The notes: generated by a model not told the origin, from the sequence alone. DNA of 38,428 bases from Actinomycetota bacterium (GCA_030679975.1 JAUXSL010000127.1:1-38428), one strand, 5' to 3'; shown: positions 19,861 to 28,590, counted from the stretch's first letter. Numbers and translations are program-made.

Positions 19861-20700
19861 TTAAGAGATGGCTTCCTGCTTCGAGTTTTCAGCTCCGAAT
19901 ACGACAACGCGGTTGCGTCCGCCTTCTTTAGCTCGATAAAGGGCTTCATCGGCCCGGTCTATGAGCTGCAGATCGTCGTCGGCATCGGTTGGGTAAGTGG
20001 CCACACCGGCGCTGATGGTGCATGTTCCGGTGCCGCTTGTGGCCCCGAAATCGCTGATCTCCACGCCGGCCCTGATGCGTTCGGCAACTTCCTCGGCCGC
20101 GCCGTGGCTGGTGTTGGGCAGCAGGATGGCGAATTCCTCGCCGCCGTAGCGGCTGACGATATCGACGCCGCGCACTTGCACTTTAAATATCTCCGCCATG
20201 TGCTTTAAAAGCTCGTTGCCTTTTTGGTGGCCGAATTTATCGTTGAAGGGCTTAAAGTAGTCGATATCGAGCATAATCAATGACAGCCGGCTGCCGAAAC
20301 GGTCGGCGCGCTGGCGCTCCTCGTCGAGGCGGTCGATGAAATAACTGTAGTTATGCAGGCCGGTCAGGCGATCGACCATTAAGAGACGACCGAGGTGTTC
20401 CTGTTGGAAATGCTGGCGCGACGCATACCAACCGATTACACCGGCCATCAAGGCCAGCCGGCTGTAGTCGAGCATCATGCCTGATGTGCTCGGAATAAAT
20501 TTCAGCCCGACGGCGATGGACGCGATAGCGCCTAAGGCGGCGCCGGGAAGATAGAACGCGAACGCGGCCAAGACTGTGAGGATTTCAAAGAGGTGCCACA
20601 CTTCTTGCTGCCGGCCCGGATAAACAAAAATCTGCACGAAGGCGACCGCGAAAAATCCTGCTATTATTGGGGCTAGAACAAAAAGTCTTTTTTTCTCCAT
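19861..20700 (-). CDS. membrane GGDEF diguanylate cyclase
   Basis: TM region plus DRLTGLHNYSYF, SRYGGEEFAILLP. Confidence 0.93.
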   Translation of the reverse strand: MEKKRLFVLAPIIAGFFAVAFVQIFVYPGRQQEVWHLFEILTVLAAFAFYLPGAALGAIASIAVGLKFIPSTSGMMLDYSRLALMAGVIGWYASRQHFQQEHLGRLLMVDRLTGLHNYSYFIDRLDEERQRADRFGSRLSLIMLDIDYFKPFNDKFGHQKGNELLKHMAEIFKVQVRGVDIVSRYGGEEFAILLPNTSHGAAEEVAERIRAGVEISDFGATSGTGTCTISAGVATYPTDADDDLQLIDRADEALYRAKEGGRNRVVVFGAENSKQEAIS

Positions 20701-20775
20701 GGCTGTTTCTTTGTTTTCAAAGGGATTAGTAGACTTAAGATATTGTATCATAAAGATTAAATCCTGGCTTAAGGA

Positions 20776-21474
20776 GTGTGTTTTTTGGATCAGGACTTAG
20801 CCAAAAAGCTGAAACAGACCTTTATCTTCTCTGAATTTACCGATGCCGAACTTCAATCGGTTACATCTCTCGTGAGTGAGCGGCTCTTTAAAAAGGGCGC
20901 CACGGTATTCCATGAAGGCCAGCCGGGCATCGCTTTCTATATCATCAAGAGCGGTCGCGTTAAGGTCTTTAAGCTGGCCGAAGACGGGCGAGAGTTGATC
21001 CTCGGGATTTTCGGCGACGGGGCCTTATTTGGTGATGTGCCGGTCTTTGACGGCGGACCTTACCCGGCGGGGGCCGCGACACTGGTGGATACCAAAGTCT
21101 ATTCGATAAATCGTGAAGATTTCGAGCGCTTGGTAACCGAGCATGCGGAGACGGCTCTGAAGATCATCAGGGTCTTAGGGCGGCGCTTGCGTCAAGCTCA
21201 CGGCTTCGTCATGGATATCGCCATGAAATCCGCCCCGCAGCGGCTCTCTTCGTTACTGCTGAAGCTGGTGGAAGAATACGGTGCTCAGGCGGAAGAAGGC
21301 CTGGTCCTCGATCTGCCCTTGACCCGCCGGGAGATAGCCGAGTTAATGGGCGTCTCGCGGGAGACCGCCATCCGCGAACTCTCCAAGTTCAGCCGGGCCG
21401 GCACTATCAAGCTCGACGGCAAACGCATAATCATCCTCGATGCCGCCAAACTCAGGCTGTGGTCGAAAGCGTGA
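20776..21474 (+). CDS. Crp/Fnr family transcriptional regulator
   Basis: cNMP-binding fold plus LTRREIAELMGVSRETAIRELSKF HTH; GTG/TTG start. Confidence 0.93.
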   Translation: MCFLDQDLAKKLKQTFIFSEFTDAELQSVTSLVSERLFKKGATVFHEGQPGIAFYIIKSGRVKVFKLAEDGRELILGIFGDGALFGDVPVFDGGPYPAGAATLVDTKVYSINREDFERLVTEHAETALKIIRVLGRRLRQAHGFVMDIAMKSAPQRLSSLLLKLVEEYGAQAEEGLVLDLPLTRREIAELMGVSRETAIRELSKFSRAGTIKLDGKRIIILDAAKLRLWSKA

Positions 21475-21551
21475 CAAACCTCACTTAAACCAGTGACGTT
21501 CGTCATGTAAAATTATCCGCCGCAGTGGTAAAAATAGAAGAAAGAAATGTC

Positions 21552-21645
21552 TGGGGACACCATCAAGTATTTAATTTGAACTACAAACGCCGGCGTCCTT
21601 GCACAAATTTTAGTCGGGCATCATCGGATAAGGATGGTGTCCCCA
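21552..21645. repeat. MITE/REP-like element bounded by perfect 13-bp inverted repeats
   Basis: TGGGGACACCATC (21552-21564) and GATGGTGTCCCCA (21633-21645). Confidence 0.8.
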
Positions 21646-21661
21646 TCAAAGGAGAGACAAC

Positions 21662-21817
21662 ATGGAAGAATCAGCTGAAACTAAGCAGTGTTTTGTTTGC
21701 CAATCGAGCGGCGAGGATAGGGTCCTGCTCGCTTGCGAGCAGAAGGGCGAAGCTAAATGGGTCTGCGTCAGATGCCTGCCGCCGCTGATACATGAAATGG
21801 ATGGAGGGAGGCACTAA
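21662..21817 (+). CDS. 51-aa Cys-rich small protein (two CxxC)
   Basis: MEESAETKQCFVCQSSGEDRVLLACEQKGEAKWVCVRCLPPLIHEMDGGRH*; ribosome-binding site GGAGAG; absent from the supplied track because of size. Confidence 0.75.
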   Translation: MEESAETKQCFVCQSSGEDRVLLACEQKGEAKWVCVRCLPPLIHEMDGGRH

Positions 21818-21818
21818 G

Positions 21819-22010
21819 ATGGAGATCACAAAAGAGATGACGATCGGGGAAGTGGTGCGGCAGTTCCCGGGTACGGTAGAAGTCTTTAACCGGCACGGGA
21901 TGGGTTGTCTGGGCTGCCCGGCGACCCAGTTTGAAAATGTCGAGCAGGGCGCTATCGTGCACGGCATCGATGTCGAGCAGTTGGTTAAAGATTTAAACGA
22001 AGCGGCGTGA
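21819..22010 (+). CDS. DUF1858-type small protein
   Basis: MTIGEVVRQFPGTVEVFNRHGMGCLGCPA motif; starts 1 nt after the previous stop. Confidence 0.85.
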   Translation: MEITKEMTIGEVVRQFPGTVEVFNRHGMGCLGCPATQFENVEQGAIVHGIDVEQLVKDLNEAA

Positions 22011-22015
22011 CTTAG

Positions 22016-22504
22016 GTGTTGATCCTGGACATCGTCGTTCACTGGCTCCATCTGCTGGCGGCCTTTACCTGGGTCGGCGGTCTCATATTTGTGAATGTCG
22101 TCCTGACGCCGGCGATGCAGCCAAAGGGCATCCCCCCACAGTTTGTGAGGTTGATGGGGATGGAGCGCTTTCGGGCTTTTGCCTGGGGGAGTATTATTAT
22201 CCTGGTCATTACCGGCGTCTATAAGGCCGTCCAGACCGTGCCGGATATTTCGGATTTGACGACCAGCGCATACGGGTTGACCTTGTTGATAAAGATAACG
22301 GCGGTCGCGATGATGGTCGCGATCACCGTCGTCAATTCGATAGTCCTGCGCCGCCGGATAACGCAGGCTCCAGCCGGACCGGGCGGAACGCCGCCGGTGG
22401 AAATGCAGACCATGGGTAGGCGGTTAGTGATTTTATCCCGGCTCAATCTGGGTCTCGGCCTGCTGGTAGTGTTGCTGGCCACGATGTTGAAATTCGGGCT
22501 GTAG
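22016..22504 (+). CDS. CopD-like 4-TM membrane protein
   Basis: HWLHLLAAFTWVGGLIFVNVVLTPAM; four hydrophobic segments; GTG start. Confidence 0.75.
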   Translation: MLILDIVVHWLHLLAAFTWVGGLIFVNVVLTPAMQPKGIPPQFVRLMGMERFRAFAWGSIIILVITGVYKAVQTVPDISDLTTSAYGLTLLIKITAVAMMVAITVVNSIVLRRRITQAPAGPGGTPPVEMQTMGRRLVILSRLNLGLGLLVVLLATMLKFGL

Positions 22505-22510
22505 TAGAAG

Positions 22511-22753
22511 GTGATGTCGATGGATAGAAGTTGTCCGGGCGCGGATAACGTAAAAATACCCGAACTTGAGATACGAGAATGTCCCAAGTGCGGCGGCGAG
22601 GTGGAGTTTTTCACCCGCGATAAGAAATCGACTTGCGCCGACTGCGGCGAGGTGGTCTTTCGGGAGGCCGGACCATCGTGTATCGACTGGTGCCCGGTGG
22701 CGTCGACTTGCTTTCCCGGTCTGGTAAAAGAAAAAGCGGCCCAGAAGAAATAA
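22511..22753 (+). CDS. small zinc-ribbon protein
   Basis: CPKCGGEVEFF...CADCGEVVF...CIDWCPVASTC. Confidence 0.8.
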   Translation: MMSMDRSCPGADNVKIPELEIRECPKCGGEVEFFTRDKKSTCADCGEVVFREAGPSCIDWCPVASTCFPGLVKEKAAQKK

Positions 22754-22763
22754 CGGCATCGGA

Positions 22764-22927
22764 GGACGCGGCCCAAAGCTTCGGATGCAAGGCTGACGAA
22801 CGCGGGGTCCCCGCAAGACGGACTTTGTCTTGTGGGGTGCAAGTCCGAGGCGAGGGAGCGTATGTGCTATTACGTGACCGAAACGAGGGCGAGGAAAACG
22901 CCGCAGACGGAGTTTTCGGCCGTGTCC
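22764..22927 (+). repeat. structured dispersed element, copy A
   Basis: Imperfect ~25-bp TIRs (GGACGCGGCCCAAAGCTTCGGATGC / revcomp GGACACGGCCGAAAACTCCGTCTGC); internal sequence homologous to revcomp of 27530-27650. Confidence 0.8.
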
Positions 22928-24702
22928 TAAAAGGCGCACTCCCCGGCGGCGCACTCCCCGGCGTACTCCGCGCCGGCGCGAACCGGTTCCCTCCGTTTGC
23001 GGGACTTCTCGCCGCTGATATACAAGACCTGCGACCTCTTACTGCCATATCGGTAGACGGTTATACCTTTGCACTTCAATTCAAACGCTAATTTATAGAT
23101 GCGCGCGACGTCGTCGAGAGTCGCGTTCGCCGATAAGTTGACGGTCTTGGAGACCGCGTTGTCGGTCTGCTGTTGCCAGGCCGCCTGAACGCGCACGTGC
23201 CAATCGCCCGGAATGTCGAATGTGGTCAAAAACAGCTTTCGGATATCTTCCGGGATGATGTCAAAACTCTGAATGGAACCAGTCCGCGCTATCTCCTCGA
23301 TCAACGCCTCACTGTAAAAACCGCGCTCTTTTGCCAAGCGTTCGAAAATAGGGTTGACTTCCAACAACTCAAGATCGCCCATGGCTTCCCGCATGTAAGA
23401 GACGGCGAAGAGTGGCTCGATGCCGCTGCTGGTCCCGGCGATTATACTGATGGTCCCGGTCGGCGCCACAGTGGTGACCGTAGCGTTGCGCAGCTCAGGC
23501 AAGCCCTTCTCGGGCCACCAACTCAGTTTGAAATTTGGAAACGAGCCCCTGATGCCGGCCAACTCGGCGGAGAGCTGAAGGGCCTCGGCTTCGATAAAGC
23601 CGGCTATCTTAGCCGACAGCTCCAGCGCTTCTTCAGAGACATAGGAGATACCCAGGAGGATGAGCATCTCGGCAAAGCCCATAACGCCAAGGCCGATCTT
23701 GCGGTTAGCCAGCGTGATTTCGGTTATCTCCGGTATCGGGAGTTTGCCGGCATCGATGACATTGTCGAGAAAATGGACCGCCAGTCTCACGACCCGTCGC
23801 AGTTTCCCCCAGTTAACCGCGCCGTCAACGACCATTTCCGCTAGATTAACCGATCCGAGGTTGCACGATTCATAGGAAAGCAACGGCAGTTCGCCACAGG
23901 GGTTGGTGCTTTCAATCAGGCCGAGCCGGGCCAGCGGATGTCTCCGGTTGACCTCGTCGATGAATATCAGCCCCGGGTCACCTGTGCGCCACGCCATCGC
24001 GGTTATCAGGTCAAAGACCGCCTTGGCTTTCAGTTTTCTTACCTTCCGATGGGTTCGCGGGTTGATCAGCCAGTACTCTTCATCCCGCTCGACCGCCTTC
24101 ATAAAACTATCAGTCACCGCGACCGAAATATTGAAATTCGCCAGCGTATCTTCCTTCTCTTTAGCGGTGACGAAGTCGATGATGTCGGGGTGATCCACGG
24201 ACAAGATGCCCATATTGGCGCCCCGACGGCGCCCGCCTTGCTTTATGATCTCGGTCGCCGCGTCATAGATCTTCATAAAGGAAATGGGCCCCGAAGCTAC
24301 TCCGGCGGTGGTTTTGACTGCATCGCCGTTTGGCCGGATGCGGCTGAAAGAAAAACCGGTGCCGCCGCCTGATTTATGGACTATCGCCATGTTTTTTAAA
24401 GAGTCGAAAATCCCGTCGATAGAATCTTCTATCGGCAGGACAAAGCAGGCCGACAGTTGACCTATCTCGGTGCCGGCATTCATCAGGGTCGGGGAATTCG
24501 GTAGAAACTCGCGGGCGATCATAAGCTGAAAGAAGGCGGCTTCGGATTCCAGCGCGTCTTGACCAAACCGCGTATCGACGGCGGCCACGACTTTAGCTAC
24601 CCGTTCAAACAGCTGTTTTGGCGTTTCGATGACGCGACCGTCATCGTCTTTTAGCAAGTAACGAGCACCGAGCACCTTGAGCGCGTTAGCGGTTAGTTTC
24701 AT
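22927..24702 (-). CDS. nrdJ: class II (adenosylcobalamin-dependent) ribonucleotide reductase
   Basis: NSPTLMNAG, NPCGELPLLSYESCNLGSVNL, TVAPTGTISIIAGTSSGIEPLF; C-terminal Cys pair GECAAGECAF. Confidence 0.92.
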   Translation of the reverse strand: MKLTANALKVLGARYLLKDDDGRVIETPKQLFERVAKVVAAVDTRFGQDALESEAAFFQLMIAREFLPNSPTLMNAGTEIGQLSACFVLPIEDSIDGIFDSLKNMAIVHKSGGGTGFSFSRIRPNGDAVKTTAGVASGPISFMKIYDAATEIIKQGGRRRGANMGILSVDHPDIIDFVTAKEKEDTLANFNISVAVTDSFMKAVERDEEYWLINPRTHRKVRKLKAKAVFDLITAMAWRTGDPGLIFIDEVNRRHPLARLGLIESTNPCGELPLLSYESCNLGSVNLAEMVVDGAVNWGKLRRVVRLAVHFLDNVIDAGKLPIPEITEITLANRKIGLGVMGFAEMLILLGISYVSEEALELSAKIAGFIEAEALQLSAELAGIRGSFPNFKLSWWPEKGLPELRNATVTTVAPTGTISIIAGTSSGIEPLFAVSYMREAMGDLELLEVNPIFERLAKERGFYSEALIEEIARTGSIQSFDIIPEDIRKLFLTTFDIPGDWHVRVQAAWQQQTDNAVSKTVNLSANATLDDVARIYKLAFELKCKGITVYRYGSKRSQVLYISGEKSRKRREPVRAGAEYAGECAAGECAF

Positions 24703-24755
24703 ATCGGGACCCCGAGTTGGTTTATAACCGTTTTCAGGGGCGGGCTATCCGGGAG

Positions 24756-25406
24756 CTATTTTCCGCGTTTTTGTTCGTACGCGGTAATCTGGTTTTGGAG
24801 CTTGACTTTCAGATCGCCAAGCGGCTGTTTAGCCTCGACTTTACGGAGCAGCTTGATCGCTCCGTCGTAATCGCTCTGGGCGTCGGCCAGTAAATATGCT
24901 TTTCGCACTTTAGCGAAATCGGAGCTTGGATCCGCTGCGATGGCTTTATCGAATTGAGTTAAAGCATCGTTTTGCCGGCCCATATATTCATATGCCATGC
25001 CCAGGCCGGTCAGCGCATCCGCATTATTCGGCAAGAGAGTGACAGCTCTTTGAAAGTTGGCCGCGGCGTCTTCATATTTGCCCGCGTCAAAGAGGGCGAA
25101 TCCGAACTCGATAATGGTCTGAGCGTTATTGGGGTCTTTGGCCAGTTGGTCCTGGAGGGTCTTGACTTTAGCGGCCGCGTCCGGCGCGGTCTGCTGAGTA
25201 GAGGTAGAGGCGGACGGAGCCCCGGTGTCGGCATTCTGGTTGGTGGTAATTAAAAAGGCGCCCATCAAGCCGAAGACTATCAGGAACCAGACACCGATAA
25301 CAATAACTTTAGTATCGAGTTTCGCCGCCGTCGCCTGAGCGTACTCATCCAGATCGGAATCGACTCTTGAATTTTTTGCCTTTGATTTTGACGGACTCTT
25401 AGCCAC
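24756..25406 (-). CDS. TPR-repeat membrane protein
   Basis: Single TM plus TPR consensus units (AEAxxxxGxAYEYMGRQNDALTQFDKAIAADP). Confidence 0.88.
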   Translation of the reverse strand: MAKSPSKSKAKNSRVDSDLDEYAQATAAKLDTKVIVIGVWFLIVFGLMGAFLITTNQNADTGAPSASTSTQQTAPDAAAKVKTLQDQLAKDPNNAQTIIEFGFALFDAGKYEDAAANFQRAVTLLPNNADALTGLGMAYEYMGRQNDALTQFDKAIAADPSSDFAKVRKAYLLADAQSDYDGAIKLLRKVEAKQPLGDLKVKLQNQITAYEQKRGK

Positions 25407-25485
25407 AAAGTATCTCCAGCGTTCAGAAAAATCTAGCGTGTTTTTACCGTTAATGCAAACATAATGGACCGGTACATAGTCTGAT

Positions 25486-25505
25486 GATACCCCCAGGGGG
25501 CATAT
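25486..25505. promoter_or_regulatory. candidate CsoR-type operator
   Basis: GATACCCCCAGGGGGCATAT, GC-tract dyad flanked by AT, ~80 bp upstream of the TPR gene start. Confidence 0.55.
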
Positions 25506-26356
25506 TAGTCAAGCCGCGGCGGGCGGCCTGTTACCTCTGTGGTTGTTTCCGCCATCATGCGTTTGAGGTCGGGGAAAGCTTTAGGCCTGACAAAACTCTC
25601 AGTCTTGAACGTAGCCTCGCCTGGGGTGACGATCGATACATCAATCCGCTCGGGCCTGATGTCGATCACGCTGTAAGAAGGTGTTGAGAAACCGCGCGTC
25701 CGATGGGTGGCGGCGGTGCCGCTATTTACGAGCAGGAGGTCTCCGACTTGCCAGACATATGGAACATGCTTGTGCCCGCATAGAACCAGATCGACGGAAG
25801 CCTCACGCAGCGTGGCCAGGACATCGCCGGCATCCAAGACAATATTTCTTTCACGCCCGGTCCCGGGTACGCTGACGAGATGATGATGGAGGATAAAGAG
25901 CTTAAAGTCGTCCGGATCGTGGAAGTTCTGTTTGATCCAGGCGTAATGTTCGCGCCCGATCTCACCGTCGTTAAGGTCCGGCTTGCCTGAGTCGGTAGCG
26001 ACAACCCGGATGTTTTCCTGCACCCGGTTTCCCCAAGAGACGCCGAATGGAAACGATAAAGAAGCATCGCGCGGGCCGAATAAATCTTCAAAGTGGACAT
26101 AGCCGACGTTCCGGCAATCATGGTTGCCGGGGACTACGGCTTTCCGCCGGCAATCTATTAGGTCCATGTATTCTTTCGCGGCGACGAATTGTTCCCGGTA
26201 GCCGTCGGCGGTGAGGTCGCCGCCGACAACGACGAGGTCGGGTCCCAACTGGTTTATCTCGTGAATGACCAGCGTCAGGAGTTTGGAATCGAACCGCGGG
26301 TCGCCGCAGTGGATGTCCGACAGAGCGACAATTCTATATACAGGCAGGGGTTCCAT
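25505..26356 (-). CDS. calcineurin-like metallophosphoesterase
   Basis: ALSDIHCG, VVVGGDLT, VPGNHDCRN, LCGHKHVPY. Confidence 0.94.
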   Translation of the reverse strand: MEPLPVYRIVALSDIHCGDPRFDSKLLTLVIHEINQLGPDLVVVGGDLTADGYREQFVAAKEYMDLIDCRRKAVVPGNHDCRNVGYVHFEDLFGPRDASLSFPFGVSWGNRVQENIRVVATDSGKPDLNDGEIGREHYAWIKQNFHDPDDFKLFILHHHLVSVPGTGRERNIVLDAGDVLATLREASVDLVLCGHKHVPYVWQVGDLLLVNSGTAATHRTRGFSTPSYSVIDIRPERIDVSIVTPGEATFKTESFVRPKAFPDLKRMMAETTTEVTGRPPRLD

Positions 26357-26456
26357 GGAGTTCCTCTTATCTCTAGGTCATACACATATATACCCATTGA
26401 GCCCGGTTTTTGCAATCCATTGTCCCTGTTGGTAAGCTTACACGCGGTGGTGAACA

Positions 26457-26732
26457 ATGGCATCATATGAGAAAGATATCGATAAGATACTGGCCCGCTT
26501 AAAGCGGATCGAAGGTCAGATGCGGGGCATCCAACGGATGGTCAAAGACGGCAAATACTGCGTCGATATCCTTACACAGCTCTCATCGGCGATCGCCGCG
26601 ACCGAAAAAGTCGGCTTGATTGTCCTAAAGGACCACATCAAAGGCTGCGTCCGTGATTCAATGACCGGAAAAAATGCCGACGAGCGCATTGACGAGTTGG
26701 TCGTGGTGGTAGAGCGCTTCCTAAAGACCTGA
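26457..26732 (+). CDS. csoR: CsoR family metal-sensing repressor (DUF156)
   Basis: LKRIEGQMRGIQRMV, YCVDILTQ, HIKGCV; C-H-C ligand set preserved. Confidence 0.92.
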   Translation: MASYEKDIDKILARLKRIEGQMRGIQRMVKDGKYCVDILTQLSSAIAATEKVGLIVLKDHIKGCVRDSMTGKNADERIDELVVVVERFLKT

Positions 26733-26853
26733 CTACAGTCTACAGTCCCCTGTTACTTGCCAAGAACGCCAACCCCAAGTAATATAGATGGCTGCTCTTG
26801 CCGATATAGGGCTAGACGTCTCTTAAATACTTAATTAAGCAGGGGGTTTATAA

Positions 26854-27531
26854 CTGATTGCAGTAGGTAAGCATGGGCGCGGGTTGCCGGCGGCGCTGTG
26901 GATAGCGATTGTTGTCGGCATCTGGCTGACGGCGATCTTAATAGCGGTCATGATCGGTATGCGTTTGACGAGCGGAGAGATAGAGAAGGCCCAGGCCCGG
27001 ATGGAGGGCCAAGCGCGCGAGATCGAGCTGATGCAAAAAGAGAATCGCGTTCTCTCCGGACAGATCAAGCAGCTCAAAGAAACCTCTTCGACCCTCAATC
27101 AAATAAAAGAAAAAGTCTTTCAGATAAATCAGCGCCGGCTGTCCCTGGTCAAGTGGGCCGCTCTTCCCGACCGCGGCGGCAATTGGATAAATCGCATTGA
27201 TAGCTATTTGGCGCGCACGCCGTTGACGGGTCAAGGCCGCACGTTTTACTTGGCCGCCGTCGACGCCGGGATAGAGCCGCGGTTGATGCCGGCTATCGCT
27301 ATGGTCGAGTCCGGCGGGGGTCGCGCCAACGCCAACTCCAACAACTTCTTTGGTCGCAAGGCCGCCGGCGGCGGCTGGGCGGGCTGGTCGACCAAGGAGA
27401 TCGCCATCCAAAACCAAGCTCATTACATCTCCAAGATGTGGGGGCGGACGAGTAGTCCGTTTGAGATGAAGGGTTATGCGACCAGTCCGGTTTGGAAAGG
27501 GAAAGTCGCCCGCGAAATGGCCCGCATCTAA
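26854..27531 (+). CDS. membrane-anchored glucosaminidase / lytic transglycosylase-like protein
   Basis: TM + coiled coil + AIAMVESGGGRANANSNNFFGRKAAGGGW; CTG at 26854 follows AGGGGG with 7-nt spacing; track start TTG 26884. Confidence 0.78.
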   Translation: MIAVGKHGRGLPAALWIAIVVGIWLTAILIAVMIGMRLTSGEIEKAQARMEGQAREIELMQKENRVLSGQIKQLKETSSTLNQIKEKVFQINQRRLSLVKWAALPDRGGNWINRIDSYLARTPLTGQGRTFYLAAVDAGIEPRLMPAIAMVESGGGRANANSNNFFGRKAAGGGWAGWSTKEIAIQNQAHYISKMWGRTSSPFEMKGYATSPVWKGKVAREMARI

Positions 27532-27650
27532 ACGCGCCTGAAAGGCGCGCCTGCCGCGTTGTCCTCGTCCTCGGTTCAGTCACGTGCTTGATGCACGCTC
27601 CTTCACCTCGGACTTCGTCCGCCTTGCATCCGCACCTTTGATGCGCGTTT
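27530..27650 (-). repeat. structured dispersed element, copy B
   Basis: TIRs AAACGCGCCTGAAAGGCGCG / revcomp AAACGCGCATCAAAGGTGCG; homologous to copy A in reverse orientation. Confidence 0.82.
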
Positions 27651-27726
27651 GGTCGTGGCCGGCCGGCGGGTCGTAGCCGCACCTGATGCGCGTTTTGCCG
27701 GGGCTGAACGGGGGCATAGACCCCCT

Positions 27727-28590
27727 ATGCGACTTGATCCAATGGAATATCAAATGCTCGTCGAAGGATCCCCGCACATGATATGGCGATGCGGGGCGGG
27801 TGGCGCCCGCGACTATTTCAGCCGCGTCTGGCTGGAGTTTACCGGCCGAAAAATCGAACAAGAACTGGGTGATGGGTGGCGCGAGGCCATCCACCCTGAA
27901 GATATCGCCGTGTGCGTCAAGGCATATGCCGATGCCCTCGACCAGTGCGGCCCCTATGAAGCCGGCTATCGCCTGCGCCGGCATGACGGCGAGTGGCGGT
28001 GGGTCAGCGACAAGGGCGCGCCGTTTTCCGATAAGGGAGGCCGCTTCGCGGGACTTATCGGCAGCTGTGCCGATGTTCACGAACAAGCCCGGACCGATCA
28101 TCTAAAAGACTTGGCGTTGGCCGATGGCCTGACCGGCCTGTACCGGCGGAGATACTTTGAGGAACGTCTCGATGACGAGATCAGGCGGGCCAGGCGTTAC
28201 CATGCCGACTTGTCTCTGATAAAACTTGACGTGGATGATTTTAAGAGTTTGAATACGAGGTTCGGCCGCCCGGCCGCCGACAAAGTGCTCAAAGCCCTGG
28301 CCCATATCGTCCGTGAGAACACCCGCAGCCATGACATAGCCTGCCGTTTTGGCGGAGACGAGTTTTGTATCGCTCTGCCGTATGCGAAGGTCGCTGACGC
28401 GGAAGTGACGGCCGTGCGTATCGGGGAGCTTGCCCAAAAAGGTGTTATCACCTTTGATCGGCAGTCGATAGAGTTTTCTGTCAGCTTCTCCGTTGTCGCC
28501 TTAACCGATGAGATCAATGCCGGCAAACTGATCAGCAAAGCCGACAAAGGCCTGTTTGAGGCTGAGCACGGCCGGGGCCGCGCCGCTTAG
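27727..28590 (+). CDS. PAS-GGDEF diguanylate cyclase
   Basis: PAS (GDGWREAIHPEDI...GEWRWVSDKGAPF) plus CRFGGDEFCIALP. Confidence 0.92.
   Translation: MRLDPMEYQMLVEGSPHMIWRCGAGGARDYFSRVWLEFTGRKIEQELGDGWREAIHPEDIAVCVKAYADALDQCGPYEAGYRLRRHDGEWRWVSDKGAPFSDKGGRFAGLIGSCADVHEQARTDHLKDLALADGLTGLYRRRYFEERLDDEIRRARRYHADLSLIKLDVDDFKSLNTRFGRPAADKVLKALAHIVRENTRSHDIACRFGGDEFCIALPYAKVADAEVTAVRIGELAQKGVITFDRQSIEFSVSFSVVALTDEINAGKLISKADKGLFEAEHGRGRAA

Noticed and set aside
22927-22990. Apparent truncation of ribonucleotide reductase by repeat A
   Set aside because: The C-terminus ends with a plausible redox Cys pair (GECAAGECAF), as expected for class II enzymes, so the gene looks intact
22219-23091. ORFs across the zinc-ribbon, repeat A and ribonucleotide reductase 3' end (e.g. 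22611-23048 minus, 22633-23091 plus)
   Set aside because: They cross a non-coding structured repeat and overlap confident genes
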